A stretch of DNA of 64,000 bases, from NCBI RefSeq assembly GCF_947172395.1, contig NC_069102.1, positions 5,672,442-5,736,441 on the forward strand, given 5' to 3'. Position 1 is the stretch's first letter. Each line of letters begins with the position of its first letter. Below, piece after piece: positions 1 through 9,694 of this stretch. The notes below the pieces were generated by a model that saw only the letters and a program-made list of their open reading frames with translations, did not search any database and had not been told where the DNA came from. Origin of the DNA: Bicyclus anynana (lineage: Eukaryota > Arthropoda > Insecta > Lepidoptera > Nymphalidae). The position numbers and the translations under genes were made by a program.

Positions 1-35
1 CTATGTTGATATCTTTCGCTTTTATACATATATGT

Positions 36-231
36 ACTAACAGACGCCGCGCAGTTTCACCCGCGTGGTTCCCGTTCCCGTAGGAATACGGGGATAATAT
101 ATAGCATATAGCTTTCCTCAATAAATGGGCTATCTAACACAGAAAGATTTTTTAAATTGAATCAGTAGTTCTTGAGATTAGCGCGTTCAAACAAACAAAC
201 AAATTCTTCAGCTTTATAATATTAGTATAGA
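36..231 (-). mobile_element. Helitron-like non-autonomous element (HINE family A)
   Basis: Read on the minus strand, it starts at a TC..ATACTAATATTATAAA-type end (plus-strand positions 215-231) and finishes at the left with a GC-rich stem-loop (CGCGGGTGAAACTGCGCGG) followed by GGCGTCTG and a CTAG-like terminus. A hairpin a few bases before CTRR with insertion between A and T is the Helitron 3'-end signature. It has no coding capacity. The family recurs at 8605, 20470, 27656, 28516, 31105, 51217, 53612 and 53945. Confidence 0.7.
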
Positions 232-420
232 CAAACAACAAAAGAGTAGCTAACTTTACTATCAATCATCTTTATGGTCGCTTATCTCTATATAGATAAG
301 TACGAGTAGGTACTCTATGGTAATCTAAGATTAAGTATTTTATTTTTCTCTTTAGAGCATCTGAAATCAAAGGTAAGAAAAAATCTTATATTCATCATTT
401 ATCGTGTATTTATATGTATG

Positions 421-560
421 TATAGGGTTGGGTAGAGGTAGCTTGTGTAGAGGTAGCTTGTGTAGGTAGGGATAGGGTAGGGTAGGTGTAGAGTAGGAGT
501 TGGGTAGGGTAGAGTAGGTGTATGGTGGGAGTAGAATAGGATAGGGGTAGGGAATGAACC
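421..560 (+). repeat. G-rich GGTAG/GGGTA degenerate simple repeat
   Basis: About 140 bases of irregular GGGTA, GGTAG and GTGTAGAG units, including a locally duplicated AGAGGTAGCTTGTGT unit. The strand asymmetry (G-rich on plus) resembles but does not equal the insect telomere repeat TTAGG. A C-rich counterpart lies at 24760-24834. The antisense open frame across it is a low-complexity translation. Confidence 0.6.
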
Positions 561-1316
561 AAAGCGAAGCTTGACCCGGTACGCTAGTATCTAATAATAA
601 ATAAAGGTATTCAATAATGATAATGATTAGTAATGTATTGATGATCTGTCTTATCATTATCAGTTTATGAATCACCTTTAAGCCTCATTTAACTTTAAGC
701 CACAATTAAGGTGCCGGATACAAATCTGTGGTCTAGAGATTGGTCTCTTTGGGCCAATGTCTATTATTTTTGGGCCAAAGGGGACTGACGATTTTTTATA
801 CATTGCTGGCCCCAAATTTGATGAATGAACCGGTAAAATGTCCAAATTAATGTTGTTTATAAAAAAAGTATGATTTCAACAAAACAGTTAGGTAGTCTAG
901 TATCTTGATTTACAGTATAGGTAAATCGTATTAATCGTAATTTTTTTTCTTTAACGTGGTGGTCCTAAAATGGTCGGTCTTCATTGGGGTATTTTAATTA
1001 CCTATAGCAAAGGTTTTTCAGGCGTCTGTGACCATATTATAATTTCTAATATAAAACATATGCCCAATCGCTGAAAGCGAAAATTGTATATAACCACTTA
1101 TTGTTTCCAACCTATCATCTAATCTACCAAATCTAATAGCAACGCTTGAGTAAGTACACTTTTAGCATCATGGGCTCCCCTACCATTAGCGTCACATGTT
1201 TATTAATATTTGGGTGCAATTTTGTTTGTAGTCGGTACAATTTCGATACCAGTGATGCATAATCCTAGCTGTATACTTTATTGATTGATACGTATTATCA
1301 TTATTTATGTAAGACG
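561..1316. other. Gene 1 upstream region, no feature recognised
   Basis: AT-rich DNA before the gene 1 promoter. I see no coding exon and no repeat family found elsewhere in the window. Enhancers for gene 1 could lie here, but nothing in the bases identifies one. Confidence 0.4.
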
Positions 1317-1367
1317 TATATAAATACTAAATTCTTGAAAGCTTACACCATACTGTCTCAGTTTGCG
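1317..1367 (+). promoter_or_regulatory. TATA box and non-coding exon 1 of gene 1
   Basis: TATATAAATA lies at 1317-1326. A TCAGT arthropod-type initiator is at 1358-1362, a little far from the TATA box; a start nearer 1350 is also possible. The leader ends at 1367, directly before a consensus donor GTAAGT (1368-1373). The matching acceptor TTTTTCCAG ends at 1846, giving a 13-base leader before the ATG at 1860. This is a compact TATA promoter with an intron in the 5' UTR. Confidence 0.6.
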
Positions 1368-1416
1368 GTAAGTGGATAATTTGTTTACTTTCTTATAATT
1401 AAAAAAACAAATGGTA

Positions 1417-1436
1417 GGTAGGTAGGTACCTACCTA
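1417..1436. repeat. GTAGGTA/TACCTAC palindrome in intron 1
   Basis: A GTAGG-type repeat meets its own reverse complement at the centre GGTACC, giving a near-perfect palindrome of about 20 bases. It is probably a microsatellite-derived hairpin. Confidence 0.5.
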
Positions 1437-1485
1437 CATTTCTAGGACAACTAAGTACAAAAACTACAAAGCTACCTACCCATAT

Positions 1486-1797
1486 CATCATCATTATCAT
1501 TATACTTATATCATCATCATCATCATCATACTTATCATACTTATAGCATCATCATCATCATTATCAGTCGATGGACGTCCACAGCTGGGCATAGGCCTCT
1601 TGCATGGTCTTCCAAACACAACGGTCTCGAGCTGCCAGCATTCAGCGGCTCCTGCAACCCGCTTGATGTCATCTATTCATCTATTTGGAGGTCGACCAAC
1701 ACTGCGCTTTCTGGTGTGGGGTCGCCATTCCAGCACCTTGGGGCCCCAACGTCCATCGGCTCTTCAAACTATATGCCCGGCACATTGCCACTCTCTA
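1486..1797 (-). mobile_element. RTE-type LINE 3' end, 5'-truncated, inside gene 1 intron 1
   Basis: On the minus strand this is homologous to the last part of the RTE copy at 16.7-17.7 kb. Both share the antisense segments GATGGACGTCCAC, CCAACACTGCGCTT and GGGGTCGCCATTCCAGCAC and end in an (ATC)n tract, here at 1486-1566. RTE elements typically end in short 3' repeats. Only the reverse-transcriptase C-terminal tail is present, with frame damage. The plus-strand open frame here is an antisense shadow. Confidence 0.75.
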
Positions 1798-1859
1798 ATT
1801 ATACCTAAGTAAAATATATTGTAGGTACCTAATTCGATTTTTCCAGCAAGTAACTAAAG

Positions 1860-2039
1860 ATGAAGTTCCTCGTCTTCGCTGCCCTGGTCGCCATGGCTAC
1901 GGCCAACCCACTGAACACGTGGTCAGTCGCGGACCTCACTGCCGCGGTCAACGACCCCAGGACCGATGCCAACTTCCTCCCCTACCTTCAGCATGCGCTT
2001 AACGAACTGCTCAACGCCATTGCTGGTGGACACGAGGTG
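1860..2039 (+). CDS. Gene 1 coding exon 1: signal peptide plus module 1
   Basis: Sixty codons. The ATG at 1860 is chosen because the acceptor lies 13 bases upstream and a canonical signal peptide follows. The exon ends GAG-GTG before GTAAGT at 2040, in phase 0. The open frame runs on about eight codons into the intron before a stop, which would give a short read-through product if unspliced. Confidence 0.8.
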
Positions 2040-5000
2040 GTAAGTGTGCAACTTAATGTGTAGGTACCTACTTACTATACTTAACAGAAGTCAGCATAGC
2101 GATTCTGTAAAGTTACAGCGTTGACATGAGTCCATTGTCATGGCAACTTCGTTGTTTGTGACGAAAAAGTAGGTACATTTAAATTTTGGCATCCAATAAA
2201 ATATAGAGTTAATACTCGAAAAGACGTGTTATAGGTGGAAAAGTATGCCGACAAGTGTGAAATACCGTATTCGCATGGCGGAAAAACTCAAAGGAATATT
2301 TGACCTACGTAGCTATAGATATGTATGTATTAGTGCTACGAATATTAGGTATCTAAACTACGAAAATATTAAGATCTATATTTAGACAATTTAAAGTCGT
2401 TTACCGGATCTGTCTAACTATCTGTTGGAACTGAGGTAGGTAATTAAAATTTTAAGTGACTAACACTTTTCTGTAAAACCTGTAAAATAGTAAAATAAAA
2501 CACATTGTTTTCAGTCGTTGACAGATGAGTCAAAAGTGGCCCTAAGTGTTTTGTGTAAAGATATACCTACAGGCTGGCGTTCGCTTAAATTCGCTCTCGC
2601 GTCGCATATCTAGATTTTGCGTACAAGTAGGTACATATAAGCTCGGAAATGTCGGAAGACTTTTGATGTCCAATCCAAATTAATCCAAATATGGTTTAAT
2701 GTTTATTTTTAACAGGACGCCATTGTTGTGCCAACTCCAACAGTCCTGGAGGTAGCAAGTCAACCAACTACGTGGACTCTTCCTGAATTGTCTGCTGCCC
2801 TCCAGAATTCACACACCGACCCTGAAATCAGGCCCCTCCTTGTGGATGCTCTTAACAACCTTATGAGCGCGATACACTCTGGAGATAACGTTGTAAGTAC
2901 TAAATATTGGCTACAAATAAAACTCTAAACTTCGCAGTTTAGAGCATCGTCGAAAGGTTGGTTTTATTATACAAATGGCTTTCTTTTTATACAATATGGT
3001 CTTGTGCTTGACTACAATTAGGCCCGATGGAAAGCATTAATGCGGTCTAAGTTGAAGCGCGCTTACCTAGAAGATGCCTATTCACTCTTGCTTTGTTTGT
3101 TTAAATTATAAGTATCACGAAAAACAAAGCCGGAAGGGTATACCAAATTTTAGCTGTGCGAATTAGAAATGTGAATGCAAATCGCTTAGAACGAGTTGCC
3201 GCAACATCCACAACGTAAGGATGTCTGACTATCGGTATGCTAAAAATGTATATTTCGGGGAGTGTGCTCAGGAATTGTTTGATCTTGTGCCACCTTCGCC
3301 GTTCTACCACAGGACTGTTATTCATCGCACCGCTACTTCGTCGATATACCTCGGACGCGTATTAACTAAGCGGTTTAATTCTCGTTTCCTTAAACGTACT
3401 GGATAGATGCTCTTCCAGCATCCGTTTTCCCCACCACCTACAATATGGGTATCAATACTCAAGTCCATTACACCATGCAGTAGGTGGCATCGCGTATCAT
3501 CTCGCGCCATTGCAGCCAAGCGCTTGCTAATACGTAATAAAAAGTACTATAGGCTGACTCCGAGAGTCTAGATAATACAGTAACCTCTGCCTTCGATTCG
3601 GAAGGCGCAGGTTCGAATCCGGTCCGGTGCATGCACCTCTGAGTTTTTAGTTATGTGCAATTTAGGAAATTAACTATCACATGTCTCAAATGGTAAAGGA
3701 AAAACAACGTGAGTACACCTGAGAATTTTCTTAGTTTTCTAAGTGTGTGTGGAGTCGGCGAACCCGCATTGAGCCAGCGTGGTGGTTAGCCTAACCCCTC
3801 ACATTCTGAGAGGAGACCCGTGCTCTACAGTGAGCCGAATATGAGTACTTAATGATGATGATATTGTTACGAACTAGGGTTCGAGGATTTAGAATGAGAC
3901 ATCTGATGACTTGTATGAGACTTTATTCCACTACCTCTATGACAAACGATAGGGTAGGTATTTAGGCGCGGATGGAAACAATATATTGCCGAACGATTGT
4001 GAACCTTATGTACAAAATAATAGGTGGGATGGTCCTACGTAACAATAAGCTTAGGATGGCTCGTTGGTCTGGGGTTAGCCTATGTGGATTTAGAACACGA
4101 GATCTTCGGGTCATGGAATACTTACTGATATTTTTATACAGTACAAAGGAGATGGTCCATAATTGTATGGTGCCCAGGATCAGTCATTGTACCTTGGCGG
4201 AAATAAAAGAAAATATTTTTTTAACTTTTTTTGATCATACAAATCTACGAATTTTCTTTAACTCGTTCGAAATAATATTTATTCTCTCCCGAGAAATGCA
4301 ACACTAATATGGGTAATAATGGCGGACTGATGACGTTTTAAATGCAGTAGTCGATTTGACGTTTGCTGTCAATTGTCATGTCATAGTTTCTTTAGGGGCG
4401 CCATCTTGATATAACTCGAAAACTTGGGATTTAATTTTATTTCTTTATATTTAGTTAGATTTATTCACATACTTAGATTTTAATTAAAACCACGTATTTT
4501 TTTAATTTTAATGATACGGGGTACAAGAGTGGACCTGAAATGGACATCTCCTTTGTTTTTTTTTAGAATTCCATTGTCGTCAACATGCCGGTCGAGGAAG
4601 TCGTTGAGCCTGAAAAGCCTGTGCCCGAGCCTCCCACTCCTCTGCCTCAACCCCCCGTGACCAGCCCCTTGGTGCAGGTCATCGTCAACGTCAACGGACA
4701 ACAAACACACGTCAGTATTCATTTGTTTTAATATCTGGACGATGATTTTGAAGTAAAACTTCTTTACGAACACTGTGTGAACACCTAGTGGGAGTTTTCA
4801 ATATTTTCATACTGTTACTATCACGTTGACGTAAACGCAAATTTATATGGAATTCAAACAGTTGTGCAGTAGTGCCACTAGACGGCGCTGTTTCAATTCC
4901 TTAGAATTCGCGTTTACGTTACGTGACAGTAACAGTATCAAACTGCCACTAGGCCCTCTGGTCTTAAAGAATAGGTAAGCTGGTGAAAGTGTTACGAAAT

Positions 5001-6033
5001 ATGTAATCGAAATGACATACAAAGCGCGATCTATAGTAACACAGCTAAACTACGACATCATACAAGTAAGCCCAGCGCCGAATCTGTTTAGTCTGTTCAC
5101 GGCATATTTGTAAACTAAATAGGATTAGTGTAATGCAAGTCCAATAGAAGAGATGACGCTAATAACCAGGACTTTCAAGTTTTACTTTATGTATTACTAG
5201 CGGACGCCCGCGACTTCGTCCGCGTGGAAATCAATGTAAACTTTCAAGCCCTATTTAACCACTTTAGACTTTTAATTTTAATAATTTTTGTATCTGAAAA
5301 ATATTTCGTATTTTATTTTTGGTTTATGAACAAATTTTTAAAACTGTAACTCTAAAGTCATTCAGTAGTTTCAGCGTGATGCCCGAATAACAAAAAACAC
5401 GGACAAACAGACAGGCACAAAATCGAAAAAAATATTTTTAGCTTCAGTAGCGATATCATTTACACATATAAAAAAATTTTTCAAAATATTTTCAATGTAC
5501 AGAATGTACAAAATGTACAGAATTCGTATTATAAGTAGATTCTAGATGGCGCTAGTAGTACTCTATGCCACGGTAACGTTTGGTGTTACAAATGGTATAA
5601 TTAAAATCTCAAATTGCGAATAAACGTATAGAATTCGACCAGTTTTATTATAAGTATAGAGTATAGATAGATAGATAGATATATTATTTTTGAAAAAAGT
5701 TTTAAAGTGTAATCTAACTAAAACACACTCTTGGCATTTTTTTGCATGCTAGTTGCTGATTCACATTCATGGTTTTAGCAGTACTTACTATTTAATAATT
5801 TTCACGAAAATTCAGTTTTTTTACAAATGTCGAAATAAATCCATTGAAGATTTAATATACTAAGGGTTAGATTATACCTAACGTTTATACACGTTTAGTT
5901 CCATAAAACTTTTAGATATTTTACCATTGTTCGACATGACTGTTACAACATACAATTTGTGTTTTCTTTTCAGTTTACCGAAGTCCCTGCTTTCGATGAC
6001 ATCCCACAAGACGTCCTTGCCTCCCTGAGATAA
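1860..6033 (+). CDS. Gene 1: small secreted protein with two tandem ~38-residue modules
   Basis: Spliced model join(1860..2039, 2716..2892, 4567..4710, 5974..6033); 186 codons then TAA. All three coding introns are phase 0 with good sites (GTAAGT, GTAAGT, GTCAGT donors; polypyrimidine-AG acceptors). Residues 1-15 form a signal peptide (MKFLVFAALVAMATA), so the product is probably secreted. Module 1 (about residues 20-57, TWSVADLTAAV start, AIAGG end) and module 2 (about 78-114, TWTLPELSAAL start, AIHSG end) are clearly homologous. Exons 2 and 3 each open with a [DN]x-IVV-x-x-P motif. A proline- and glutamate-rich linker follows, then a hydrophobic strand PLVQVIVNVNG and an acidic tail. Function is not evident. 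It resembles, from memory only, lepidopteran midgut-secreted HMG176-type proteins. Gene 2 at 7.9-10.0 kb is a diverged paralogue. Confidence 0.8.
2716..2892 (+). CDS. Gene 1 coding exon 2: module 2
   Basis: Fifty-nine codons between the acceptor TTTTTAACAG (ends 2715) and the donor GTAAGT (2893). It opens with DAIVVPTP. Its module aligns with the exon 1 module at TW-x(3)-[ED]L-[ST]-AA, the [TR]TD turn, the P[YL]L helix and AL-N-x-L-x-x-AI-x-x-G. One module per phase-0 exon fits growth by exon duplication. Confidence 0.8.
3101..3535. pseudogene. Degraded LINE ORF2 C-terminal fragments in inverted orientation (gene 1 intron)
   Basis: On the plus strand from about 3220 the translation includes GECAQELFDLVPPSPFYHR and then TKRFNSRFLKRTG before a stop at 3404. 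On the minus strand about 3215-3101 reads HPYVVDVAAT, SKRFAFTFLIRTAKIWYTLP. The motif TKRF..F..RT...W..LP is typical of lepidopteran non-LTR retrotransposon C-termini. Both strands carry the same part of the protein, so two partial insertions meet head to head near 3216. The clade is not assigned. Confidence 0.5.
3561..3862 (+). mobile_element. SINE-B (tRNA-derived), diverged copy
   Basis: It carries the tRNA-like B box GGTTCGAATCC (3611-3621) and the family body: GCATGCACCTC, a GTGTGTG spacer, CAGCGTGGTGG, the self-complementary CTCACATTCTGAGAGGAG, GTGAGCCGAATATG and a terminal (GATGAT)n. It is more diverged than the copies at 30.1 and 52.6 kb, and lies inside the third intron of gene 1. Confidence 0.8.
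3863..4566. other. Intron sequence before gene 1 coding exon 3
   Basis: AT-rich, with no coding homology seen. The 111-codon open frame near 3972 has no domain or codon pattern I recognise. The acceptor tract CTTTGTTTTTTTTTAG ends at 4566. Confidence 0.4.
4567..4710 (+). CDS. Gene 1 coding exon 3: linker and valine-rich strand
   Basis: Forty-eight codons. It opens NSIVVNMP, echoing the start of exon 2, but no module follows. Instead there is a Glu/Pro-rich linker (EEVVEPEKPVPEPP) and then PLVQVIVNVNGQQTH. The donor GTCAGT at 4711 is weaker than the other two. This looks like a third repeat exon that lost or never had its helical module, or an independent C-terminal domain. Confidence 0.75.
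4784..4953. mobile_element. MITE with ~70-bp terminal inverted repeats (gene 1 intron)
   Basis: Left arm CCTAGTGGGAGTTTTCAA... and right arm (reverse complement) CCTAGTGGCAGTTTGATA... pair through CATACTGTTACT, CACG and GTAAACGC down to GGAATT, leaving a short centre with GCCACTAGACGGCGCT. About 170 bp, no coding capacity. Superfamily not assigned. Confidence 0.7.
5196..5660 (-). mobile_element. Helitron-like element, family D (gene 1 intron)
   Basis: The left end ACTAGCGGACGCCCGCG is the reverse complement of a Helitron 3' end (hairpin CGCGGACGAAGTCGCG then CTAG). The interior shares with 32.57 and 40.86 kb the segments TCAATGTAAACTTTCAA, TTTCAGCGTGATGCCCGAA, a GACAGA run, AATGTACAGAATGTAC and TAGATTCTAGATGGCGCT. 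It is longer (about 450 bp) than family A. Confidence 0.65.
5661..5973. other. Last intron of gene 1, 3' portion
   Basis: It begins with a short (GATA)n microsatellite (5663-5682) and continues as plain AT-rich intron to the acceptor TTTTCTTTTCAG ending at 5973. Confidence 0.5.
5974..6033 (+). CDS. Gene 1 coding exon 4: acidic C-terminus and stop
   Basis: Nineteen codons (FTEVPAFDDIPQDVLASLR) and TAA at 6031-6033. The acceptor is strong and phase 0 fits exon 3. A purine-rich 3' UTR follows at once. Confidence 0.75.
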   Translation, partial: FTEVPAFDDIPQDVLASLR

Positions 6034-6089
6034 GAGAGGAATGACAAAAAGAAAAGCCTTAAGAAAAAAAGAAAATTCTTTTAAAACAA

Positions 6090-6095
6090 AATAAA
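6090..6095 (+). terminator. Polyadenylation signal of gene 1
   Basis: Canonical AATAAA 57 bases after the stop, followed by TGTGCTGT (6096-6103), a plausible GU-rich downstream element. This predicts a short 3' UTR of about 80 bases. Confidence 0.65.
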
Positions 6096-6103
6096 TGTGC
6101 TGT

Positions 6104-6738
6104 ATTAATAATGACTTTTATTAGTCTAATTAGTTTAAATATCTTTATTTTACTTTATTAAGGTTTTTTATTCTCTTCTATCTTTCCTCTTTATAATATT
6201 AGTAAAGTAATAGTGAAGAAGCAAAGATTACTTACTGTATTATGCCCCATGCCCTATGTAGGTACCTATAGGTACCTATAGGTAACTATCATTGCATTGC
6301 CACACTTGTACTATGCAGACGTCTGTATCCACCAATGTCTGTTTCTCGAATGAGGCCCCACTTGCGTGCTTGACTTATACACACCACAATGTGGGTAGTC
6401 TACAAGGAGTATCTTCATAATACTTGGAGTCTCAAGCTTCGGTCCCCCGGCTTTGATCCTTCAGCCAAGCGAGTGCTCTTGAGATATCGGCTATGCCCTT
6501 TGGTATCGCGCCGTTTGAAATTTATCTCGGAACATCATAAGGTAACTTGTCACACAGCTTTTGTTGATTTTCTTTTGTCAGGATTTTGTTTTTTTAAGAT
6601 AAGATTTTTTTTCAGTAATTCAACTACAGTAGCAGTCGATTACAAAATACAGCTAAAATTAAAAAAAAATATAATCATGATGGTAACAGTTTTAAGTAAG
6701 TCAGAAAAAAGGTAAATAAAATTAACGTTTATGGTCCC
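6104..6738. other. Intergenic between genes 1 and 2
   Basis: AT-rich, with short tandem TAGGTACCTATA units at 6258-6283. The 108-codon open frame near 6389 shows no recognisable domain and is not called. Confidence 0.4.
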
Positions 6739-7420
6739 GTAACTTAAACAAGTAGTAGCATAGTTACTACTTAGGTATTAGTACCAAAGTTATTACTTAG
6801 TTTATAATAGCTCAGTTACTACTTAGGTAATAGTAGCACTATTAGATACTATTTAGGTAATATTAGCACTGTTTACAACATAAGTAATAGTAGCACAGTT
6901 ACTTCTCAGGTCATATCAGAATTACTACTTAGGTAATATTAGCACGGTTATTATTCATGTACGGTTCATACTTAGGTAATAGTTCCACAGTTACGACTTA
7001 GGTAACAGTAGCATAGTTACTACTTAAATAATAGTGGTACAGAGTCGCAACTGTCACGTCATCAACCCATATTCGGCTCACTGCTGAGCTCGAGTCTCCT
7101 CTCAGAATGAGAGGGGTTAGGCCAATAGTCCACCACGCTGGCCCAATGCGGATTGGCAGACTTCACACACGCAGAGAATTAAGATAATTCTCTGGTATGC
7201 AGGTTTCCTCACGATGTTTTCCTTCACCGATTGAGCCACGTGATATTTAATTTCTTAAAATGCACACAACTGAAAAGTTGGAGGTGCATGCCCCGAACCG
7301 GATTCGAACCCACACCCTCCGCAACTGTAGTTACTACTTATTACTACGTAGTACAATTGCGACTGTACCTACTTAGTACTACTATGTACTACGTAGTACG
7401 AGTATAACCAATTTATGTGG
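6739..7420 (+). repeat. Diverged minisatellite, ~32-36 bp unit, interrupted by a SINE
   Basis: About nine irregular copies of a unit like GTTACTACTTAGGTAATAG + TAGCACA fill 6739-7046. The same motif resumes after the SINE (7321-7420: TTACTACTTA, TACTACGTAGTA). Units differ by substitutions and small indels, so the array is old. Confidence 0.65.
7055..7320 (-). mobile_element. SINE-B, 5'-truncated, inserted in minisatellite
   Basis: Minus-strand SINE-B body (left end TCATCAACCCATATTCGGCT, right part GGATTCGAACCCACACCCTCC). It is flanked by a perfect 8-bp target-site duplication GCAACTGT at 7047-7054 and 7321-7328. The tRNA 5' half upstream of the B box is missing, as expected from incomplete reverse transcription. 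Confidence 0.85.
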
Positions 7421-7743
7421 TATATCTATGGTAGTACAGTTGCGACTAGCGAATACGGAACTCGCGTGGCTAGAAACGTTTGACCAGTTTTTGTATTTAC
7501 CGATTGAACTGAATTCAAAGTATTATTAGCGACTGTTTACTTTTCAGTTGGAAACGGATAAAATATTTCGCACGTAAAAATAGGTGACGCGGTATTTGGG
7601 GCAGACATTTATCAGTGCAGTATTGCGAAAAATTATTCGCCATACTTTGTACTTACGTGTGAATATTGATAAAGTTTTGGTCACTTTATCGCCGCTGTGA
7701 CACCAAATACTGCCCTATCTAGAGACCTGTTTGTTCAGTGATT

Positions 7744-7835
7744 TATAAATAGAGTGTGGTGTGTGTTTAGATAGCATTCTACTAGTTTATGATCTAGCGC
7801 ATAGTGCAAAGAGTTTTTTTTTAAATTATCTGAAG
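7744..7835 (+). promoter_or_regulatory. Putative promoter and leader exon of gene 2
   Basis: TATAAATA at 7744-7751 with a start expected near 7775, then a leader ending at 7835 before the donor GTAAGT (7836-7841). If used, that donor could join TTTTTTGTCAG ending at 7890, a 55-base intron, just before the ATG at 7893. The layout mirrors gene 1 (TATA box, tiny leader exon, donor). No transcript evidence. Confidence 0.4.
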
Positions 7836-7892
7836 GTAAGTTCTTGTCCATTTTTTTTTCTTTGTATATAGACGTAGTATTTTTTGTCAGAC

Positions 7893-7939
7893 ATGTGGCT
7901 AAGCATTATTATATATTTGTGTTCATTTTCTGATGGTAG
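7893..7939 (+). CDS. Gene 2 putative coding exon 1: signal-peptide-like start
   Basis: ATG at 7893 starts MWLSIIIYLCSFSDG, a short hydrophobic N-terminus, followed by a consensus AG/GTGAGT donor (exon ends 7939, phase 2). Joined to the acceptor at 9694 it continues R-L-K-M-S-V-P in frame into the main exon, giving 133 residues. The n-region lacks a basic residue, so the signal peptide is weak. The alternative is that translation starts at 9702 and this exon is untranslated. Confidence 0.4.
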
Positions 7940-8604
7940 GTGAGTCCTTGTTCATTTTATTTGTTACTTAATTTTTATCAGATAGGCTGAATTAGATTAG
8001 GTATTATAATAAACATCCTTCTAATATTTTACTGCTAAGCATAGGGCTCATTTACTATAGTATCTACTGTAGAAAAGAAGAACGTTATCATCATACTGCT
8101 GTTATCACAACCACCTACTCAATATTTTATAGCTCTACCTTAAAGGAATAGATCCCTGGACTTCATGATCCGAAACCGCAGATCTAACTGCTGGACCAAC
8201 GACGTATAAATAATGATAAACAGCAATATTGATGATGACAGTTTTTCAAATGGTATATGCTTAAATTAAGAGTATGCTAATAGTAAAGCAATTTTGTAAA
8301 AGTAACAGGGTATCTGCGATCATTACTTTCGGAGCTACAGGGATTTAAAGGATCATATTTGCAGCACAGCCACGGATCCCTGAAAAACGCCCCATACAAA
8401 ATGGCACGAATTAATGACGTCGTTGATTATAATGATTTAATAATATCATGATTTTCAATATTTTTAACTATGGCTGCCTGTGTTAAAAATTCGATAGCGA
8501 CATTTTATTGATTACTCGTATACCTATCTTTGAGTGTTCTATACTATATCATCATGTTATCGTCTCTTGTTTACGTAATACTACGTAAACGACATTTTAT
8601 CTAT

Positions 8605-8810
8605 ATCTACGAGTATACTAATATGATAAAGATGAAAGGTTTGATTGATTGTTTGTTTGTTTGCTTTGTATTGACTCTGAAAGTACTGAACCGATTTGAA
8701 AATTTCACTGTTGGAAGCTACACTATCCCCGAGTGATATAGGCTATTTTTTATCCTATAATTTCTACGGGAACGGGAACCACGCGGGTAAAACCGCGCGG
8801 CGTCTGCTAT
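8605..8810 (+). mobile_element. HINE family A, plus orientation (gene 2 intron)
   Basis: 5' end TCTACGAGTATACTAATAT, body with TTGTTTGTTTGCTTTG and ACCGATTTGAAAA, and a 3' hairpin CGCGGGTAAAACCGCG followed by GCGTCTG and CTAT (a decayed CTAG). Confidence 0.65.
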
Positions 8811-9694
8811 TATAATATAGTATCGTCTTGGCCTTAGCCACCCTCCAATATCTCATATAATTATGTGGACGGTACCCTAACTTGTCCTGTCTGCTCCAGG
8901 ACATTCCGCGCAAAAATAGGGTACATAAGTCATATGAGGGCGCACGATCGAAGCCCGCGTGTGATCTGACAGAGTCTCCAGTCACTGTTGCCGAATCGGC
9001 AAAGACAATACATAGTATCGTATGTTGTTTAAGCATTAGTGGGTACTTATTTACACTTTTAGAACAAGTTTTTATAGTTACAGAATACATAATTGGTTTA
9101 GAATCGAACTTACGGCTTTAAATGCAATAGGTATTTAGCGCCACAACCTACTACATCAATTAGTGGTCAATATTTATTTTTAGGTTAATTCTTTACTTAG
9201 TAGAAAAATTGTGAGAAAATGGAATATTAATTATCATTATTAACCTATTTAATATTTTAATGGTCCATTATAAGGCCTGCAGGCATATTCACTAACTGCA
9301 GCGTATGTTAGTTGACATATTATAATGCTATGTAACTAATGTCATCCGGTGTCTACTGATATCCCTTCGTGGATATCATACAGTAGGTAGATGACATTTC
9401 TCCCTTGATTTGATGTTTATTTTAACACGTTGTTATAATTATAAAATATAATAAAGATCAAATTAGTGAACAGGCCCACAGACCTCCCTCCTTGTAGAAA
9501 AGGGGATAATGAAGCTTACACCCTAACTTTTTCTATACCTCGGGGGTGTACTGCCAACAACTCCGAGCTGATAATTTATAGCGAAAATTTCTTAAACAAA
9601 AGCAAAGTATGTCATAGAATGAGCCAGGACTTGAACTCAAACCCATTGGATCAACCAGGCAGCAGAATATTAATGCTTCTTTAATTTTATGCAG
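8811..9694. other. Remaining intron or upstream sequence of gene 2
   Basis: No coding exon recognised. The overlapping open frames on both strands at 8.76-9.12 kb and 9.46-9.75 kb lack domains and look like chance frames. The acceptor TTTTATGCAG ends at 9694. Confidence 0.4.

Noticed and set aside
3972..4307. 111-codon plus-strand frame in gene 1 intron
   Set aside because: No recognisable domain, AT-driven composition, and it lies within a well-supported intron.
8764..9121. Overlapping 108- and 79-codon frames on opposite strands
   Set aside because: Both cross the HINE-A hairpin end or intron sequence; no conserved pattern.
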